The notes beneath the pieces are model-generated. The model was given only the letters and a program-made list of their open reading frames with translations. It searched no databases and had not been told where the DNA came from. From contig CM036215.1 of NCBI GenBank assembly GCA_020631735.1, positions 16,270,346 to 16,334,345 on the forward strand: a stretch of 64,000 bases of DNA, read 5' to 3'. Origin of the DNA: Saccharum officinarum. Lineage: Eukaryota > Streptophyta > Magnoliopsida > Poales > Poaceae. Position 1 is the first letter of the stretch, and each line of letters opens with the position of its first letter. Of this stretch, positions 22,152 to 33,067 are shown one piece after another. Made by a program: the position numbers and the translations under genes.

Positions 22152-23231
22152 AGTACACCCTCTTCATCTATCCTGAACTGTGTAGTTTCTTGCTCTTTCA
22201 TCTTACGCTTGATGTGGAATATACCAGTGTCAGTCTTTTGGAGCTCAATAATTCTGCTTTTGAGAGTACAACTGACAGTGATGTTGTACAAGACTGATGG
22301 ATGTAGAAGGCGAGATCGATGAAAATCAGTTTCAACTAAGGAATGACAATGAGACTTACGGCTTAAAGCATCCGCAACTACATTTGCCTTTCCTGGATGA
22401 TAGTGCACTTGAAGTTATAATCTTTAATCAACTCGAGCCATCTTCTCTGACGCATATTTAGCTCGGGTTGAGTGAAGATGTATTTGAGGCTTTTATGATC
22501 GGTGTAGATATTGCAGACATTTCCCAGCAGATAATGCCGCCATACTTTCAAAGCATGAACAACTGCAGCCAGTTCTAAGTCATGCGTTGGATAATTCACC
22601 TCCTGTCTCCGAAGTTGTCGAGAGGTATATGCAATTACTCGGCCTTCCTGCATCAAACACCTCCCAAACCTATGCCTGAGGCATCACAATAAACATCAAA
22701 TGGTTTCTCGATATCCGGTTGTGCCAAAACCGGAGCTGAGGTTAGGAGGGTTCGCAGTTGGTGAAAAGCCGCATCACACTCAGGAGTCCAGACAAACCTG
22801 GTGTCTTTTTGCAGCAACCGAGTCATTGGCTTGGCTATTTTGGAGAAATCCGGGATGAAGCGACGATAATAGCCAGCCAAACCAAGAAAACTTCGGACCT
22901 CGTGAACCGAGATAGGAGCCTTCCAGTTCAGTACTTCCTGTACCTTGGCGGGGTCCACCATAATTCCTCCATCGGACAACACATGCCCAAGGAAAGGTAC
23001 TTCACGAAGCCAGAATTCGCACTTACTGAACTTTGCATATAGTTGATGTTCACGCAGTCTTGTGAGGACTATACGCAGATGTTCAGCGTGATCCTCCTCA
23101 TTCACAGAATATACCAAGATGTCATCAATAAATACCACCACAAACTTGTCCAATTCAGGCATAAACACCGAATTCATCAAGTACATGAAGTGTGCGGGGC
23201 ATTTGTCAAGCCGAAAGACATAACAAGATAC
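22133..23231 (-). pseudogene. A reverse transcriptase C-half and RNase H, frameshifted
   Basis: Frame 23186-22653 holds the catalytic FIDDILVY motif, [16 protein letters not shown], and [22 protein letters not shown], reaching the RNase H start ([14 protein letters not shown]). Frames 22656-22378 and 22408-22133 continue with RNase H ([40 protein letters not shown]) and the connection ADALSRKSH. The breaks near 23195, 22655 and 22410 are each one base short in a homopolymer. The protein copies the element RNA into DNA and degrades the template. Confidence 0.88.
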
Positions 23232-25184
23232 TCATAAAGACCGTATCTGGTAGAAAAGGCTGTCTTTGGAACATCTTCTGGGGATTTTAATTTGATGGTA
23301 GCCCGATCTTAGATCGATCTTGGAGAAAACTTTAGCTTTAGACAACTGATCGAACAAGATGTCGATGCGCGGTAGAGGGTACTTATTTTTGACAGTGACT
23401 GCATTGAGAGGTCTATAATCTACGCACATCCGCAACGACTGATCCTTCTTCTTTACAAAGATAGCAGGACATCCCCACGGCGATGAACTAGGACGAATCA
23501 ACCCCTTCTTCAAAAGTTCATTCAATTGCACCTTAAGTTCAGCGAGTTCATTTGGAGGCATCCTATAGGGTCTCCTAGAGATGGGCGCCGTGCCAGGCAA
23601 CAACTCAATTTTAAACTCCACATCCCGATCCGGAGGGAGTCCCGGCAATTCATCGGGAAAAACGTCCGGAAACTCATTTACTACTGGAATTTCGGCCAAC
23701 GCCTTTGCTTGCACAGCATGAATTTCCCCTGACAATTCAACCTTTCTGGGAAGTTGTACTAGAAAACCCTTTTGATCTGTAGGATCTCTGAGCATAACTA
23801 CCCGAGCGGATGTGTCAATGAGTACCCCATTCTGACTCATCCAATTCATGCCCAAGATAACATCTATGTCTAAACCAGGTAAAACCAATAGGGCAAGCGA
23901 ATAACTTCGCCCTTCTATCTCAAACTTAAGGTTCCCCACTACTTTGTTTGTGGAAATATTCCCACTTGCAGCGCTAATACAATAACCCACACCTTCAACA
24001 GTATGCAACTTATGTGCAAATTTAGATGCAAACTTAGGACTGATAAAGGAATGCGAAGCACCTGAATCAAAAAGTACCACTGCGGGGTGTTGGTCAACTA
24101 GAAACTTACCAGCGGTGACCACCTCACCAGATGGAATTTCCTCAATGCTGTTATAATGGGCGTGTCCCTGACGACTACCTTGGTTGACATTTTTCTTAGG
24201 GTACGGACAGTTCCTGGACCAATGGCCTGGCTTGTTACAGTTCCAGCAAGGCATGTTGCTAGGGGGAACACTGGAGCTGCCTTGGCCCGCATTACTCTTT
24301 GGCAGAGCCACTGTATATGCCTTACGAAACCCAGTTTTCATTGGCACCTTCTTTTGTGGAGGACGGAACTTAGCATTTGTGGCAGGAGGGCGAGGGGAAG
24401 ACCTCGGTGTCGCTGAGGCCCTTGACTGAGAAGCACTTGCCTCAAGGGCCCTTTTACGGCTCTTAGAGGCCGAATAAATAGTATTGCTGTTCTCCTGGGT
24501 CAAAGCATCGCTGATGAAATCATTGAAAGTAGTACATTTGCTAGTGCCCATTGTTTTCATCAGTTTTGGGCCGAGGCCCCTTTTGAAGCTAGCAATCTTT
24601 TTGGCATCGGTATCCACAAACTCTGTGGCATACCTTGCCAGGTTGTTGAAGGACTGCAAGTATTCAGTCAGGCTTTTGTTTCCTTGCGACAGCCTCATAA
24701 ACTCTGTGTGCTTGATTGCCATAAGACCGGGAGGAATATAATTTCCCCGGAATGCCGCCTTAAACTGATCCCAAGCAATCGGGACATTGGCAGGCAGTGT
24801 GGAACGATAGTGGCTCCACCAAATACCCGCTGGACCATGCAACTGGTGAGAAGCATATTCAGTCTTTAACTCATCAGTCAGGCGAAGCAGACGAAACTTT
24901 TGCTCAATAGTATTTAACCACTCATCAGCTTGCAGTGGTTCTTCCGCTTCCTTGAAGAGCGGGGGCTTAGTATCCAGAAAGTCCTTGAAATCACTGTATT
25001 GATTGGGTTCTGGGCCCTGGCGGCCAGGACGAGCCTCCCGATTAGCCAGTTGGCGCATGGCATCAGCCAACATACGCTGCCCCTCAACCACTGATTGCAT
25101 CAACTCGGCCGGAGTAGGTGGTGGCGGAGGGGGCGGCTGTTCCTCCTCCTCATTTCCACGACCCCGGCGTAGATTGTACGACAT
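23232..25184 (-). CDS. A Gag, protease and reverse transcriptase N-half
   Basis: A continuous open frame of about 650 codons. The start is ATG 25184 ([10 protein letters not shown]), directly after a CAG acceptor-like site. It contains the retrotransposon_gag core ([44 protein letters not shown]), a zinc knuckle [14 protein letters not shown] near residue 325, an intact retropepsin site [12 protein letters not shown] near residue 385, ILGMNWM, the RT entry [16 protein letters not shown], and RT blocks [11 protein letters not shown] and [14 protein letters not shown]. It ends at 23232 only because of a 2-nt loss near 23282. That there is no stop in 1.95 kb suggests a recent insertion. Confidence 0.92.
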   Translation of the reverse strand: MSYNLRRGRGNEEEEQPPPPPPPTPAELMQSVVEGQRMLADAMRQLANREARPGRQGPEPNQYSDFKDFLDTKPPLFKEAEEPLQADEWLNTIEQKFRLLRLTDELKTEYASHQLHGPAGIWWSHYRSTLPANVPIAWDQFKAAFRGNYIPPGLMAIKHTEFMRLSQGNKSLTEYLQSFNNLARYATEFVDTDAKKIASFKRGLGPKLMKTMGTSKCTTFNDFISDALTQENSNTIYSASKSRKRALEASASQSRASATPRSSPRPPATNAKFRPPQKKVPMKTGFRKAYTVALPKSNAGQGSSSVPPSNMPCWNCNKPGHWSRNCPYPKKNVNQGSRQGHAHYNSIEEIPSGEVVTAGKFLVDQHPAVVLFDSGASHSFISPKFASKFAHKLHTVEGVGYCISAASGNISTNKVVGNLKFEIEGRSYSLALLVLPGLDIDVILGMNWMSQNGVLIDTSARVVMLRDPTDQKGFLVQLPRKVELSGEIHAVQAKALAEIPVVNEFPDVFPDELPGLPPDRDVEFKIELLPGTAPISRRPYRMPPNELAELKVQLNELLKKGLIRPSSSPWGCPAIFVKKKDQSLRMCVDYRPLNAVTVKNKYPLPRIDILFDQLSKAKVFSKIDLRSGYHQIKIPRRCSKDSLFYQIRSL

Positions 25185-25841
25185 CTGCAAAATGCATAGC
25201 CAATGAGCACTGATGATGTGGGAAATTTGTAGATGAATTATTGCGAAATGTCAATCTGACTGTATGAATAGATTTCTCATAATAATTAAGGCACAATAAT
25301 TCATCACAACCGCACAATCCATTCTAGCGCATCATTTGACGAGATCATACTGGGTAATCCAACAAGATGCTCGTTGATAAAGGCTCACTCACGGGGAGCA
25401 CAACGGTTACCGGACCGTTTACGTTGCTATCTACGTGATTTTTGACCTTTTGTACGGTACCTGGATTCGATCTCAAGATTTTTAGTTGACTGTGAAAGGC
25501 TACTTCAAACTGACCACAAAGAGACTCCTCAATGAAGAGTTCCATGGTGGATCATGACTAGCCACCTCGATACCTGCGCGTGCCAAGCAGCACAGCCTTA
25601 TGTCGCGCGCCATAGGAGGCCCTCGGTTTCGTCGCGGCACCGAAGGGTGCTAATCGTGACACCATCATCGAACGCAACATAATAAGACATCAAGTTGTGA
25701 TCGAAATCAACAGATTCAAACTACATTAAGGAAACATACGGTTCAACCTTACATCCCAACGTCAAGTTATTACAAGGCCTCACTCCTCCACAGGGAGGGC
25801 ACAAAAGACGATCCTAACATTAAAGGCACGTGATGACTACT
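25185..25841 (-). other. A leader between the H3-like ORF and gag
   Basis: No gene seen. The minus strand ends in a pyrimidine-rich stretch and TTTTGCAG immediately before the gag ATG, a plausible 3' splice site. Confidence 0.5.
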
Positions 25842-26456
25842 CTAAGCATCATCCTCCGAGTCGGTGTCATGGATCTCCCCGCCGTCCTCATCACTGACAG
25901 GCTCTAACTCCTCGTCTTCTTCTTCTTCTGGCTCTTCCTCTGGTGCTTCTGCAGGTGGGGCATCCTGTGGTCCATCAACCTCCACTTCATCATCATCCTC
26001 AGCCATGAAGATTCCCGAACCCATGTCCTCATCGACGTTGTTGTTTCGAGGCAGCAGGGGATTAAGCTCGTTGTTCAGGCGGTGCACTTCTTCATGAAGG
26101 TTGTCATTGTATTCTTCAGCATTTTCTAACTGTTGCTCGAGCTCAAACTGGCGAGCTCTCAGAACGTTCTCCTCGTGCCAGGCTTCATCCCTCTGTTCCA
26201 TCACACGGACCAACATGCGTTGACAGTTACGGTTTGCCACTGTCAACCTCTGGACTGCAAGCGTTTCTTGATCACGATCATGAATCACTTGTTCCAGTTG
26301 TTGCCGTGCTGCATTCCTGGCGGCAGTCACTTCAGCCAACTCTGCCCTCAGCCTTTCCACCTCAGTAGGCTCAGGGCGGGACTCACGTGGAGCGAGCTGG
26401 TGACGCGGTGCCCTGCCCCCAGTGGATTTACGAGCGGTCCTCTTGGTACGTGCCAT
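25842..26456 (-). CDS. Histone H3 tail-like protein of Tekay element A
   Basis: An open frame of 204 residues. I choose ATG 26456 over a codon three positions upstream because it follows a CAG acceptor and gives M-ARTKRTARKSTGGRAPR, then HQLAPRE. Compared with the histone H3 tail (from memory), residues 1-4, 6-13, 15-17 and 19-21 are the same, including R2, K4, R8, K9, S10 and R17; positions 5, 14 and 18 are Arg, Arg and His. Residues about 33-130 form a coiled coil (VERLRAELAEVTAARNAARQ; LEQQLENAEEYNDNLHEEV). Residues about 140-204 are very acidic (EEEPEEEEDEELEPVSDEDG). There is no histone fold. The role is unknown; a chromatin mimic or decoy is my inference. Element B has a homologue at 47925-48938. 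Confidence 0.85.
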   Translation of the reverse strand: MARTKRTARKSTGGRAPRHQLAPRESRPEPTEVERLRAELAEVTAARNAARQQLEQVIHDRDQETLAVQRLTVANRNCQRMLVRVMEQRDEAWHEENVLRARQFELEQQLENAEEYNDNLHEEVHRLNNELNPLLPRNNNVDEDMGSGIFMAEDDDEVEVDGPQDAPPAEAPEEEPEEEEDEELEPVSDEDGGEIHDTDSEDDA

Positions 26457-26708
26457 CTGTAGCAACAGATAAGATACGACTTAAAGTGAGGATCATTTAG
26501 GGGATACGAAATTTACTTTAGTCGGGAGTACAGAAATTTTTACGGAGGGAGTAAATGATATGTATGATATAATTAAACATGATGCATGCACGTTTCGTAC
26601 GTCCTCTCACCTTAGTAGAAACCTAAAGTTCTAACGCTAGGCGGTGGCATACATACGTTCTCTCATATAAGCGAAACTATCGGTCTACTCGTTACGCTGT
26701 TAGTGTAC
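26457..26708 (-). other. Predicted leader intron of A (252 nt)
   Basis: Donor CTGCAG|GTACAC (exon ends at 26709), acceptor TTGCTACAG|ATG with an upstream pyrimidine-rich run. Element B has the same donor hexamer, acceptor and size (255 nt), although the intron bodies have diverged. Confidence 0.55.
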
Positions 26709-27217
26709 CTGCAGAAAACTTCATTGCAGCCCAACAATTCCCAAAATAAGCACACAAGAAAGCAGTAATTTAAATACTTTCCATATATACATCCCCAAAT
26801 GTATATACTTCAGTATCAAAGCTACCCGATATAGAGGTTCCCACAATTAAGTGCTTTTACATAGTTACATGGTTTAAACATGTAAAGATGTAAATCACCA
26901 AAACTACTCTCCCCTAGACCGCCGGTTGGACGATCATGCTCTCACAACTCACACTTACCAGAGCGTCGAGGTAATTGATCCATACATTACCACCCAAGTG
27001 GATGGCATCCATACAATATCACGCCGTATGGACGACGAAATAAAAACAAACAAGGCCCCCAAGTTAGTCTTTATAATAAGCCACCTAAGAGTCCTTATTT
27101 GGGCTAAGGGATGTGATCACTGGCATACCTAAAAATAATTTTTAGTGTTTAACCCTTTTCGCAAACAAATACTTTTGTTTTTTAATTACTCGTAAGATGT
27201 GTTTAATGTTGAATTAT
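26709..27217 (-). other. Proximal untranslated leader of A
   Basis: No ORF with a domain. AT-rich, and on the transcript it precedes the predicted splice donor. Confidence 0.5.
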
Positions 27218-27229
27218 GCTCCGGTACCA
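27218..27229 (-). promoter_or_regulatory. Primer binding site of A (tRNA-Met type)
   Basis: Minus-strand TGGTACCGGAGC, 2 nt from the LTR. It differs at two positions from TGGTATCAGAGC. Confidence 0.8.
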
Positions 27230-27231
27230 GC

Positions 27232-30200
27232 TGTAACAGAACCGACCAAATTATAAGAGCACAAGTACAAAAACAAGCACCGAAGCGCTCAAATTTTCGA
27301 ACTTGAGCCCATATAATCCCGGTAGTCAATCGAAACCACGAAGGATTTCAAACCAACTCGCTTACAACCAGGATCGCATCATTCAACATACAACATCATA
27401 CGTTACATTTCACAAGTAGTGCTGAAATAAGTTTACACAAACGGAGTAGCAATTATTACAAACCAAGTTTGAAAGTAGCGGAAGCATAACACACACACCA
27501 GTTAATTAAATACTGCCAGTCTGGATGATCGACAACCCGCAAAAGCATGAGGAAAGTACATAAAGACGATCACGCCCTTGTGATCTAGTCGTCATCACCC
27601 GCAGGGTGGAGACACGTCTTGCAGAATCCCTGATAAAGCATGTCATCTGCAACAGGAGGGAATAAACCCTGAGTACTGGAATGTACTCAGCTAGACTTAC
27701 CCGTCGAAAACCAGAAATAAGATGACACCAAGGATTATGCAAGGCTTACACAAGAGGCTAGCTGACATAACATTTTTGCATAAAGGCATAAGTAATTGAA
27801 ACTCTTATCACCTGTACTAGCAGTTATTTTTAGCATTTACCTGTCATCTATCTGAGCACCTGTACTAAACATACACTTGATTATAATCAAACAACATGAT
27901 TATTATATCCATAGCAGGTATATCATTATGGCAACATTGTATCATTCCCTTAACCACCAGTTCATTTAATGAGTTCTACGTTGCCGCTGCTCAAGTCAAG
28001 TGCTCACTAACCGGGAGCGACGGCGATTCGAATCGAATTCCTATCCAGCTGGAGGGGTATTTCTAACACTCACCGCGCAGGCCCCTGCCAGGGTCGCACA
28101 AGCCACCGTTTCATATGATTCAGGAATCGCGGGTCCGAATAATGTCGCGACCCCAAGGGCGACACTCTGCCAGGTGATAGGGACTCTAACCCCCCTTGGT
28201 CTCACGCCAATGTCCCCAAGCACATCCTTTCTCTCCTCCAAGAAGCAACCTACCATTCGATTCCCGGCCTGAACCACATTACTCGGCTTCGCGGTCGGAA
28301 CGGGTTATCCGGCCAACTAAGTGTTAGACTGCGTTCAACATGACTCAAGGACGTACAGCGAATCGGTCCTTAAACGACTCAGACGGGCATAGCTCCACAC
28401 CCAAGACGTGAAGTGTCTTGCGGCTGTACTATCGAACTCCCGTCCGGTCTCGATTTCATTTTTAAGCATGGTTCCATTACGATAGCCATAAGCCACTCGC
28501 GACTCCTTCCTACATCTCGCGGATGACCGGAAATCACCCGACTTCTACCGTACTAAGCAGGGCTAAGCATTGACACGTGCCTACACCTAATATAGGATTC
28601 AGTACGATATCTGGACAAGGACAGGTATAATGCAACAAGTGTTTTCATATAACTCCTACAACTTAATGCAGTAAACAATTAAAAGTACTCAAGATTAATT
28701 TATAAATCAGTAGGTTCAGCATGCACCGGGGCTTGCCTTTCAGAAAGGTCGAGGGCCGGTGGTCTGGACACTCAGGAAGGTTGTCTGCGGGCACTCCTTC
28801 GCCTGCTGGATCCTCGGGCTCCTGCTGCTCCTGGTCCTCCTCCGGAATCACAGGCTCGAATTCGAGGAGAGTTACCCCCTCCGGTGCACCTATTGCATGA
28901 ATGCACAATAAATATAATGGATGCAGAAATGGGTGCAACATGCTCGGAATGAAATGCATTTCAGAATAAAATACTCTATTCAAGTTATTTTATTAGTACG
29001 TGCAAATCTCTTCTCCAGTAGAGAAGTACTCACCTAATCTACTTAACCTAAGATAAAGCTGCTCATCCTCAGTTAAGGCCCTAACACCTAACAATTACAA
29101 AAGTAGCATGTCTTAGGATAATACACCATATCAATCAGCAAAACACCACAGTAAGCATTCTGGACAGCAGCTACTTGTTTTTATCACAACTGAAGATTTA
29201 CAATTCCAAAAGATATGATCTAAGACAATCTGGAAAGTCTAAGAAATGCACTACAATTCATTTTCAGACCTCAACTCCAAACTCCTAAGTTTTCCATATT
29301 AAACTTCACAAGTTCCAGAATCTGTCTTCTCCAACACAGAGAGTAGCAGATTTTAAACTGCCACTTTAAACAACAGTAACTCTCAAACTACTAAGCCAAA
29401 TGCTTCCAAATTTTAACACAAGCTAGTTCATCAAGTTTACTCCAACTTTGGTATTTACAAGTTGTCCAGCAACCAATTTTTATCAAAGCCAAATTTAGAA
29501 TTACTACTTAGCTGTCCAGAAAACCTAAAATTACAAAGGTTAAATATTTATTGATGTGGCAAACATTCTCTAAAACCAAACTAATGCTACTACAAGTTCA
29601 CAAATATCACAAAGACACCAGGAAGTAAGGTGTGTCCACCTAGAACATTTATTTAAACCCATTTCTCAATTTACTTAAGTAATTAAGTGGAATTTCAAAC
29701 ATATGTGTAAACTGCTCCTAAAATTCTACAAAAATTACAGGGGACTCTCTGACCCACAAAGAGACTACTGTAAAATTTTTAACTCAATTTATTCATAGGA
29801 ACTTCCTACACAAAATTCTCAAGCCAAAAAGGCTGATTTTTGTATAAATAACAAAGCATAGTAAAAAGTGTCAAACAACAGATTTCTTAATTTTCTTGGA
29901 CACTCTAGGGTACCAAGACATTCTCCAAAAATTTATATGAACATTGCACATGTAGAAAAATTACAAAAATTCCTTTAAGTATTTCCTAGAATAACAAGAT
30001 AGCATTATAACTTGGAAATTACTTAAGCACTGATGCCCAAATTTTTACCAGAGCTAGGGCTAGCATAGAGTAACCTACCCACCAAATTTCATGATTTATG
30101 GAACACTACAGCTCAAGTTATAAATTTAACAAATTTGCATGCATTCCAAAACACATTTGGAAGCTCTATTAAATTCTTCAGAAAACTAAACATCACATAC

Positions 30201-32236
30201 CAGATTTATATTTTTCTAAAATACTCCACATCATGTAGATCCTAACAAAATTTCTCTCATAATTTTTGGGCAAGTAAAACCCTAGATCTTCATTTTTCCA
30301 AACCTTACTTAAAACTGTGACAAAAATCAAGAAATGAAATAAATCCAAAGTGACACTGGGCCGGCCCGGCTTGCTAGCGCGGCCCAGCCAGCGCGCGGCC
30401 TGCCTTGGCGCCCCGCCCGTGCGCGCGACGCTGACAGTGCGGGCCCGCAGGCCAGAGAGAGAGAGCGAAAGGGGGAAGACGGCTGCGACTCCGGCGAGCT
30501 CAAGCTCGCCGACGACGGCGCCTCCGGCGATGAAAGGAGCACCAACGGCTTCCCCGCGACTTCCCGCATCGACCAAACCTAGATTTGCTGAACCTATCCC
30601 ACCCTAGCTACGACGGCCATGGCGACCGCGGCTCGGAGGCGGCACCCGGTGGTGGTCCGGCGAGCTCCGGGGGTCAGGGACCTAAGTGAGGTGTGCTGCG
30701 GCTTCCTGAGGACATGGCGGACCTCTCCATGCCACGGAAAAGGACGGAGGTGGAGCAAGTGCCGCTGGCCACGTGAGCACCGTACCGGCGGCCATGGCGC
30801 GGCGGCGCACGACGGTGTTCCGACGTGTACCGACCATCCCATCCGGTAACGTCATCACCTAGGCTTCTCTACCCGACCCGGAACCCAAAACATGTACTAG
30901 TGAGAATGGAGGATGACCGTAGGGAGCTGGCCACGGTGAGCCGCCGCGCGGACAGTGCACCGGCGAGGACTCACGGTGGCGGAAACCGAAATTCGCCCTC
31001 ACCTCTACACAATCCGGTCAAGCAACGGTTGGAGGAGGTGGAGGGGATGCTGGTGGAGCGGTGGACGGGATTTGGAGGACGGTGGTGCGACGGTGAGCTT
31101 GCACAAGCACGGGGCGGGCTGCGGCGGCAATGGCGCCTCCGTTTTCCGCCTCGGTGAACCCGGCCAGAGCGAGAGTGAAGGAGAGAAGAGTGAGCGCGAG
31201 TGTGGGGGTGGAGGTGTCGGCTCGGTCTTCATCTCCGCGCCTGGGCTCGCGACGTGGAGGCGACGACAGAGCTCGGACGCCACGCGGCGACGCTCTTCTG
31301 CCCGGGCGCCACGACAGGCCGGAGTTCGAGCTCGTGACTGAAACCGCGCCTCCAAAGACCGACTGACAGGGCAGTTTCGTCGACGATTTACTCTCAAACC
31401 AGCTCGTATTAGTGAAACCTCCAATTAGCAAAGTTGTAGACCTATGTGAGCACTACAAGTTTGTAAAAGGCACCATGAGCTAGTTCGGTTTGGATTTGAA
31501 ACTACAGGGCTCCAAACTAGTGTACTTGGAAACTGAAATGCAGTTTCAGAGATCAATGCCGACTGAAACCCTAACTTCTTGACACTATATCTCCTAAACT
31601 ATTGAGAACCAGGTGATGGTGATATTGACAATGTTGTAGAGCTATGTGTGGACAACAACTTTGTCAATTGGCTCAAAGGCTGGTTTGGCCTGGTTTGTGA
31701 GTTACAAGTTGCTAAAGTGAGGTACAGTGAAACTGAAAAATCAAATTTCCAGACTTAGAATTTTTCTAAGTGTTGATCACCACTCAAGCTGACTTGTGGG
31801 CCATTTTTGAGCATGCTCTGGTCATTTGCATGAGATGGCCATATTAGAACTTTGGTTCCTTATGAAATTCTCTACAACTTTGCTTAAGGTTGCTCTTCCA
31901 TGCAAGGTCTCTAAATTAGACTTTTAATTGGTCAAACTAGAGCCTTCTAGGGTCAAATGGTGGTCAACTTCTCTTGGAGGGCAAATTTGAAATTTTGGTC
32001 AACATGAAACTTGTTCCAAATGTTATCCTAAGTATAACTAAGGTGTTGTAGGTCATGATTGGCTACCTTACCTTTTTGTTACACCAACTATCAAGTACTT
32101 CATGAAATAAATCAATCAAACCCTAAAATAATCACATGTGTTGCATCACATAAAATAACAAACATGAATGATGCATGCTTATGCTTGTGCCATGCAAATG
32201 CAATGCAATTAAGGACTAAACACTTGAAGTGTTACA
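27232..32236 (-). mobile_element. 5' LTR of A, 5,005 bp
   Basis: Plus-strand view: TGTAACAGAACC to GAAGTGTTACA. It is bordered by the primer binding site on the left and element D sequence on the right. Its sections include a conserved block at about 27980-28410 shared with LTR J and an AT-rich stretch at 29000-30330. A GC-rich block at about 30340-31370 holds GGCCCGGCC-like motifs, probably promoter-proximal on the minus strand. Overlapping ORFs in that GC-rich block (30193-31431) have no domains. Confidence 0.9.
27980..28410 (-). repeat. Conserved LTR block, copy in A
   Basis: Nearly identical for long runs to 49981-50410 in solo LTR J, for example GCGACGGCGATTCGAATCG and the stretch around 28190-28270, while both flanks are more diverged. 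A weaker version is in the B LTR at 55640-56030. Confidence 0.75.
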
Positions 32237-32243
32237 GAAACCC

Positions 32244-33065
32244 TTACCTAGACAGGGGGATCAGGGGCCTCGACCCCAGCTTCCCTGAGCCACTCGATGG
32301 CTTCTGAGATACCCCCTCCATCGAGCCTCCGCTCGGCACGGAGCTCCTTGGAACCGGGGCTGACAAGGCCCCTGAAGTCCTCTGCGCCGATGAGGGCATT
32401 TGGCCATGGGTCCTCACGCCTAACGATGGCGCCTCGGTTTTAGGTGTCGATGTCATTGGCCCGCCTTCCAACGAAGTTCGGGGCTATCAGACGTGCGGGC
32501 GCGACGCCACCGACATCGTTGGAAGAACCCCAGGCGCGGCTGATCCCCTCTCTGAAGGCCCTTCTCGGGCCCTTCCTACCGCTGACTTTTCCTCCCCCTC
32601 AATGGGTGCCGAGGCTGCCCTCGACGCCTGGGAGGTCGACCCCCCACCGATGGGCCCCTACAGGGACCACACGTCAGGGAGATGCGCGAGGAAGGTCGCA
32701 GTATCATACCATGACTTGGCGCCACTATCGTTGCTATCATCATCATCATCCTCCTCCGAGGCAGTCTCAGAGGGGGACTCCTCGATGGGGAGACCCTTGA
32801 GCCTTTGCTGGCGGCGGTGCCTATTCAGCGCCTCGCGCTCGAGGGCCTTCCTGACCTGACGCTTCTTTGCGGCATCTTTCTCTTTCTTCTTTTGAGCTGT
32901 GGAAAGGCGTCTCACCTCTCGAGCGGCATGATCTTCCGGGACCGGTGGCAGCGAGTCCTTGACCGCTGACAAATCCTACACAGAAGCCTTGACGAACTAA
33001 ATCAAGAGAGCCAAGAGGCCAAAGGACACAAGGCTAGCGAAACAACACTTACCAAAGGCTCGAAA
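32244..33065 (-). pseudogene. D antisense gene, downstream exons, truncated
   Basis: Two minus-strand frames: 32972-32658, with a basic coiled coil (AAREVRRLSTAQKKKEKDAA; KKRQVRKALEREALNRHRRQQ) and acidic Ser-rich sequence, and 32471-32244, Pro/Ser-rich, cut by element A. Each is joined to the next by possible introns (for example GGTAAG near 33052 on the minus strand). The protein is the distal part of the antisense product described next; its function is unknown. Confidence 0.6.
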
Positions 33066-33067
33066 CC

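Larger units (their letters stand above)
20338..32236 (-). mobile_element. Tekay/Del-type chromovirus A, long-LTR gypsy
   Basis: Minus-strand order: 5' LTR (32236-27232), tRNA-Met primer binding site, leader with a predicted intron, histone-H3-tail-like ORF, gag-protease-RT-RNase H-integrase with a C-terminal chromodomain, polypurine tract, 3' LTR (20790-20338, cut by the gap). It is inserted in the antisense gene region of Tat element D at 32236/32237 (adjacent GAAAC). Gag and protease are open; pol shows several 1-nt frameshifts near the gap that may be sequencing errors. Confidence 0.92.

Noticed and set aside
24098..24741. Plus- and minus-strand ORFs inside A's gag
   Set aside because: Shadows of the 1.95-kb gag-protease frame.
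25842..26456. Fragment of a real histone H3 gene captured by A
   Set aside because: Only the tail of about 21 residues is similar, codon use differs between A and B, there is no histone fold, and both elements have it in the same leader position; a retained element protein fits better.
30193..31431. Cluster of Arg/Pro-rich ORFs on both strands
   Set aside because: High GC in the promoter-like part of A's LTR gives long chance frames; there is no shared frame with the matching blocks of B or J.
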